64,000 bases of DNA from Kitasatospora phosalacinea (GTDB lineage Bacteria > Actinomycetota > Actinomycetes > Streptomycetales > Streptomycetaceae), in NCBI RefSeq assembly GCF_000716545.1, contig NZ_JNWZ01000008.1, positions 66,997-130,996 on the forward strand, in the 5' to 3' direction. The notes under the pieces were generated by a model. That model worked only from the letters and a program-made list of their open reading frames with translations, made no database searches and was not told the DNA's origin. Below are positions 60,624 through 64,000 of the stretch, piece after piece. The number at the start of each line of letters is the position of its first letter. The first letter of the stretch is position 1. The position numbers and the translations under genes were made by a program.

Positions 60624-60923
60624 ATGGCAACGGACTACGACACCCCACGCAAGACCGATGACGACCTCAACGAGGACAGCATCGAGGAACTCAAGGCCCG
60701 CCGGAACGAGAAGGCGTCCAGCTCCGTGGACGTCGACGAGTACGACGCCAACGAGGGACTGGAGCTTCCGGGCGCCGATCTCTCGAACGAGGAGCTCTCG
60801 GTCCGAGTGCTGCCCCGCCAGGCCGACGAGTTCACCTGCATGAGCTGCTTCCTGGTGCACCACCGGAGCCAGCTCTACAGCGAGAAGAACGGCCAGCCGA
60901 TCTGCCGGGACTGCGGCGCCTGA
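60624..60923 (+). CDS. DUF4193 zinc-ribbon protein
   Basis: A 99-aa actinobacterial protein. The N-terminal half is acidic (DDDLNEDSIEELKARR). The C-terminal half has CMSC and CRDC, a CxxC pair that should bind zinc. GGGGGAGAG lies before ATG 60624. Widely conserved; the function is unknown. A T-tailed terminator follows. Confidence 0.88.
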   Translation: MATDYDTPRKTDDDLNEDSIEELKARRNEKASSSVDVDEYDANEGLELPGADLSNEELSVRVLPRQADEFTCMSCFLVHHRSQLYSEKNGQPICRDCGA

Positions 60924-61090
60924 AAACGGGGCGGCACTGGCTCGGGCGGGCGTCACCCCTCAGCCGGCCCGGTACGCCGCCCCGTCCGGTCCCGAGCAGC
61001 AGGACCGGAGGCAGTAGCAGCGACCGTCCCGAGCGGTCGCACCCGGTAGAGCGCGAGCCGTGCGCCTGCCACCGCAGTGCTCGCAGACAG

Positions 61091-61138
61091 ACCGAAAGGG
61101 ACGCTCCCACTTCCGAGTGGGGCCGTCCCTTTCGGTTT
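61091..61138. terminator. Rho-independent terminator with T tract
   Basis: ACCGAAAGGGACG pairs with CGTCCCTTTCGGT and an inner part adds up to 21 bp with two mismatches, followed by TTTT. It separates the convergent DUF4193 and DUF3093 genes. Confidence 0.9.
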
Positions 61139-61178
61139 TCCGGGCCCGTTCCGACCGCCCGGCCGCGCGAAGAACCTT

Positions 61179-61652
61179 TCAGCGGCTCCGCTCGGCGCCC
61201 CGCGCCGCCGCCGACGCCTCGGCCAGCGCGTCCGCCAGCTTATGCGGGGAGCGCGTCGACAGGTACAGGTACGGGGTCGGGTCGGCCGGATCGGTCACCT
61301 CGACCTTCAGCGCCGTCGGCACGTAGCTGCGCAGCAGCATGAACGCCCGCGGATCGGCCTTCACCGACCGCCAGGCCACCGCCTCCTTCGGGTTCAGCAC
61401 CTCGGCCGCGCCCAGCGCGCTCACCGGGATCCGGGCCGGCCCGGCCACCAGCGAGCCCTGCACCACCCGGATCCGCGCCGAGCCGTAACTGCTCAGCGCG
61501 GCGGCGCCCGCGGCCACCCCCACCACCAGCCCGATCAGCGCGCCCACCCCGCTGAACCGGAGCAGGACCAGCGCGAGCGAGAGCCCGAGCGCCACGGACA
61601 GCAGCCACCAGGACCGCGGGACGGTGAGACGTTCCTCGTACATGCCCTCCAT
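61179..61652 (-). CDS. DUF3093 membrane protein
   Basis: A 157-aa protein with two hydrophobic helices near the N-terminus (WWLLSVALGLSLALVLLRF; ALIGLVVGVAAGAAAL) and a cytoplasmic beta-rich end (DFUF3093-like PRAFMLLRSYVPTALKVEV). ATG 61652 has GGGGAG 8 bases upstream on the minus strand; a second Met 9 bases later is too close to its site. Function unknown. It is divergent from the thioesterase gene. Confidence 0.85.
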   Translation of the reverse strand: MEGMYEERLTVPRSWWLLSVALGLSLALVLLRFSGVGALIGLVVGVAAGAAALSSYGSARIRVVQGSLVAGPARIPVSALGAAEVLNPKEAVAWRSVKADPRAFMLLRSYVPTALKVEVTDPADPTPYLYLSTRSPHKLADALAEASAAARGAERSR

Positions 61653-61737
61653 TGTGGGCGCTCCCCACACCGCGCGGACCCCCCGGGGGCCCGCGCGGCG
61701 GGCCGGTTCGCGCCTGTCCCGGGAAGCTACCGGCAGG

Positions 61738-61753
61738 TAGGGTCGGCGCCGTG
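61738..61753 (+). promoter_or_regulatory. -10 element of a leaderless gene
   Basis: TAGGGT (61738-61743) then CGGCGCC, then GTG at 61751, with no ribosome site. Confidence 0.6.
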
Positions 61754-62335
61754 AACGGACCCACCACCCCCACCACCCCGCCCGCGGACGCCGTCCTCCC
61801 CGACCGCTCACCGCTGGCCCCCGCGCCCGGCACCCCGATCGGATCCCACTACGACGAGTGCTTCGGCTGCGGCCCGCAGCACCCCCAGGGGCTCCAGCTC
61901 ACCGCCGTCGCCGGCGAACACCTCGACGTCACCGCGCAGTTCACCGTCAAGGCGGCCCACCAGGGCGGCCCCGGCCTGGCCCACGGCGGCGTCCTGGTCA
62001 GCGCCATGGACGAGACCCTCGGCACGCTCAACTGGCTGCTCGGCGCCCCCGCCGTCACCGGCCGGCTGGAGACCGACTTCGTCCGCCCCGTCCCTGTCGA
62101 CTCCGTGCTGCACATCCGCGCCCGGGTGACGGGCGTGCACGGCCGCAAGGTCTACAGCGCCGCCGAGGGTCGCATCGACGGCCCCGACGGACCGGTCGCC
62201 ATCCGGGCACAGGCACTCTTCGTCCAGGTGAAGCTGGAACACTTCACCACGCACGGTCGTCCAGAGGACGTGCGGAAGGTCCTGGACGACCCGGACCAGA
62301 TCAAGCGCGCCCGAGCCTTCGAGGTGAACCCGTGA
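61751..62335 (+). CDS. PaaI-type acyl-CoA thioesterase
   Basis: A 194-aa hotdog-fold thioesterase that hydrolyses acyl-Co[15 protein letters not shown] starts the domain, and [17 protein letters not shown] is the active-site helix (HGG). It likely acts on aromatic or short-chain acyl-CoA. GTG 61751 is leaderless. It overlaps dut by 4 bases (GTGA). Confidence 0.88.
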   Translation: MNGPTTPTTPPADAVLPDRSPLAPAPGTPIGSHYDECFGCGPQHPQGLQLTAVAGEHLDVTAQFTVKAAHQGGPGLAHGGVLVSAMDETLGTLNWLLGAPAVTGRLETDFVRPVPVDSVLHIRARVTGVHGRKVYSAAEGRIDGPDGPVAIRAQALFVQVKLEHFTTHGRPEDVRKVLDDPDQIKRARAFEVNP

Positions 62336-62799
62336 CCGACCCCGTCCGCCCGCCCGTCGACATCCTGATCCGCCGGCTCGACCCGGAGATCCCGCTCCCC
62401 GCCTACGAGCACCCCGGCGACGCCGGAGCCGACCTGCGCACCACCGTCGACGCCGAACTCGCCCCCGGCGAACGGACACTGCTCCCCACCGGCATCTCCA
62501 TCGCGCTACCGGACGGTTACGCGGCGTTCGTGCACCCGCGATCCGGGCTCGCGGCCCGCTGCGGAGTTGCACTGGTGAACGCCCCGGGGACGGTCGATGC
62601 CGGGTACCGTGGTGAGATCAAGGTGATCGTCGTCAACCTGGACCCCAAGGAGCCCGTCAGCTTCAAGCGGGGTGACCGGATCGCCCAGCTGGTCATCCAG
62701 CAGGTCGAGAAGGCGCGCTTCCACGAGGTGGGTGAACTCCCGGGTTCGGTCCGCGCCGAAGGCGGGTTCGGGTCGACCGGCGGCCACGCCGCGGTCTAG
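62332..62799 (+). CDS. dut: dUTPase (deoxyuridine triphosphatase)
   Basis: A 155-aa trimeric enzyme converting dUTP to dUMP, which keeps uracil out of DNA. All five motifs can be found: [31 protein letters not shown] and [10 protein letters not shown] start overlaps the thioesterase stop. Confidence 0.95.
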   Translation: MTDPVRPPVDILIRRLDPEIPLPAYEHPGDAGADLRTTVDAELAPGERTLLPTGISIALPDGYAAFVHPRSGLAARCGVALVNAPGTVDAGYRGEIKVIVVNLDPKEPVSFKRGDRIAQLVIQQVEKARFHEVGELPGSVRAEGGFGSTGGHAAV

Positions 62800-62909
62800 C
62801 ATGCGCCGCGGTCTCGGTTCCGCCGAGCAGCACGACGAGCGGGTGGAAGCGGTGCGATTGCAGCGGTTTTCGGCCGGTCCGATGGGTAGCAGGTAGCAGA
62901 TATTCGCGT

Positions 62910-62935
62910 TCGGTCTTGGATTCGGTCTTGGACCG
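62910..62935 (+). repeat. 12-bp tandem repeat before the DUF3710 gene
   Basis: Two copies of TTCGGTCTTGGA end just upstream of the GGGAAGGA ribosome site. TAGCAGAT (62894-62901) nearby is a possible -10. Confidence 0.6.
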
Positions 62936-62950
62936 GGAAGGACAGTGACC

Positions 62951-63742
62951 GTGTTCCGTCGTCGCAAGAGCGAGGACGCTGTCGAGCAGCTCGCCGAGGA
63001 CGCCATCAGCGCCGACGAGACGGCCGATGACGTCGAGGGTTCCGTCGAGAGCGAGAACGACACCGAACCGGACCCGGCCGAGCGGGTCGGCCTCCCGCCG
63101 GCCCCGCGCCCGGACGGGCCGTGGGACATCTCCGAGCTGGAGAAGCCCGAAGAGGGCCGGGTCGACCTCGGGGGCCTGCTGATCCCCGGTGTCGAGGGCA
63201 TGGAACTGCGGGTCGAGGTCGCCGGTGACGCGATCGTCGCCGCCACCCTGGTGCTGGGCAACAGCGCCGTCCAGCTCCAGGCGTTCGCCGCCCCCAAGTC
63301 GGAGGGCATCTGGGGCGAGGTCCGCGAGGAGATCGCCAACGGCATCACCGGCCAGGGCGGCGTCGTCGAGGAGGAGGAGGGCCCGCTCGGCTGGCACCTC
63401 CGCGCCCAGGTCCCCGTCCAGCTGCCGGACGGCACCCAGGGCGTCCAGCTGGTCCGCTTCGTCGGCTGCGACGGCCCCCGCTGGTTCCTCCGCGGCGTGA
63501 TCTCCGGCCAGGCGGCCGTCCAGCCCGAGATGGCCGGCCTCCTCGAAGAGGTCTTCCGCCAGACCGTCGTGGTCCGCGGCGAGGCCCCCATGGCCCCCCG
63601 CGACCCGATCGTCCTCAAGCTTCCCGAGGACGCCCAGATGGTCGCGGACGGCGCCGCCGCCCCCGCCGACGCCGAGTCGCCCTACACCGGCGGCTCGATC
63701 GACCCCTTCTCGCGCGGTCCCGAGATCACCGAGGTCCACTGA
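62951..63742 (+). CDS. DUF3710 family protein
   Basis: A 263-aa cytoplasmic actinobacterial protein of unknown function. An acidic low-complexity N-terminus (residues 10-50) is followed by a globular beta-rich part (GPWDISELEKPEEGRVDLGGLLIPG, LVRFVGCDGPRWFLRG). The GTG at 62951 lies 8 bases from GGGAAGGA (62935-62942); the GTG at 62945 is too close. Downstream is a hairpin and then the rRNA region. Confidence 0.87.
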   Translation: MFRRRKSEDAVEQLAEDAISADETADDVEGSVESENDTEPDPAERVGLPPAPRPDGPWDISELEKPEEGRVDLGGLLIPGVEGMELRVEVAGDAIVAATLVLGNSAVQLQAFAAPKSEGIWGEVREEIANGITGQGGVVEEEEGPLGWHLRAQVPVQLPDGTQGVQLVRFVGCDGPRWFLRGVISGQAAVQPEMAGLLEEVFRQTVVVRGEAPMAPRDPIVLKLPEDAQMVADGAAAPADAESPYTGGSIDPFSRGPEITEVH

Positions 63743-63772
63743 CCTTTCCGGACGCTCCGCGTCCCCTTCCGC

Positions 63773-63796
63773 CCCCGCGCCGCCCGGCGCGGGGGC
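63773..63796 (+). terminator. Hairpin before the rRNA operon
   Basis: CCCCCGCGCC-GCCC-GGCGCGGGGG, 30 bases past the DUF3710 stop. Confidence 0.88.
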
Positions 63797-63839
63797 GGAT
63801 TTGCTTCGCGGCCACCGGTCCCCGTACAGTTCCGGAGTC

Positions 63840-64000
63840 GCGCCGAGAGGGGCGAACGAAAGCGAGTTCGAGGAAACACCGGTGAAACGGTGGCGAAAAC
63901 CTCTGATAAGCTGGGAACACGAAAGAACGAAGCGCCCGGAGGGTCCGCAGGGATGCGGCTCGAAGGAAGCGTCCGTTCCTTGAGAACTCAACAGCGTGCC
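63840..64000 (+). promoter_or_regulatory. rRNA operon promoter and leader (partial)
   Basis: The stretch ending in TTGAGAACTCAACAGCGTGCC (63980-64000) is the conserved leader found before 16S rRNA in streptomycetes. TAAGCT (63907-63912) is a likely -10, and AAGGAA-GCGTCCG-TTCCTT (63963-63981) a processing or antitermination stem. The 16S gene lies beyond the window. Confidence 0.85.

Noticed and set aside
63801..63983. 60-codon frame in the rRNA leader
   Set aside because: It lies in rRNA promoter/leader sequence.

Overview
This 64 kb window is a piece of the conserved chromosomal core of a high-GC actinomycete. The family is almost certainly Streptomycetaceae. HrdB, ParE/ParC, WhiH, SepH, CutR/CutS, a DasR-type site in front of ptsH and a Streptomyces-type rRNA leader all point there. 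Third codon positions are nearly all G/C, GTG starts are common, and many genes start on 4-base ATGA/GTGA overlaps. As I remember it, the gene order follows the Streptomyces coelicolor region from rnhB through whiH-hrdB, parE, parC, ptsH, sepH, hemH and cutRS to dut. Several proteins differ in detail, so Kitasatospora or a close relative is possible. I saw no insertion sequence, prophage, CRISPR array, tRNA or biosynthetic gene cluster.

Layout. 0.06-3.5 kb: a sugar ABC importer (lipoprotein and two permeases). 3.7-6.8 kb: a large secreted multidomain protein with a deacetylase-like core. 7-15 kb: rnhB, unknown proteins, a RecQ helicase fused to a phosphoribosyltransferase domain, a DUF4192 protein and a prolyl aminopeptidase-type hydrolase. 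15.4-21.8 kb: a glycogen-debranching-like protein, an NrtR-like Nudix regulator and an ABC exporter pair. 22-29 kb: whiH (sporulation regulator), hrdB (principal sigma factor), a secreted trypsin-like protease, a small zinc-binding protein and parE. 29-35 kb: a small membrane protein, a NarL-type two-component pair, a DUF485/acetate-type symporter pair and a sucrase/ferredoxin-like protein. 35-48.9 kb: parC, divergent from a pair of M16 peptidases, then rtcB, ptsH, a GNAT/acyl-CoA-synthetase fusion, a DUF5998 protein, a phosphodiesterase, thymidine kinase and a sulfurtransferase. 48.9-56.4 kb: sepH, a Ser/Pro-rich membrane protein, an FAD sugar-lactone oxidase, an MFS transporter, ferrochelatase and an inositol-phosphatase-like enzyme. 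56.8-64 kb: cutRS, an acyl-ACP desaturase, a DUF4193 protein, a DUF3093 protein, a thioesterase, dut and a DUF3710 protein. The window ends inside the leader of an rRNA operon.

Shared themes. The core genes cover transcription (hrdB), chromosome segregation (parC/parE), sporulation septation (whiH, sepH), envelope and secretion stress (cutRS), nucleotide hygiene (dut, tdk), haem and membrane lipid supply. Several intergenic regions carry strong inverted repeats placed where an operator should be: upstream of hemH, the desaturase, the NrtR-like gene, ptsH, cutRS and sepH. Many genes appear to be leaderless, with a -10 element about 7 nt before the start codon. I did not recognise a wholly new system. 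The best leads are the perfect palindromes, the CutS sensor that lacks cysteines, the possible N-terminally extended HrdB, and the large secreted protein at 3.7-6.8 kb.
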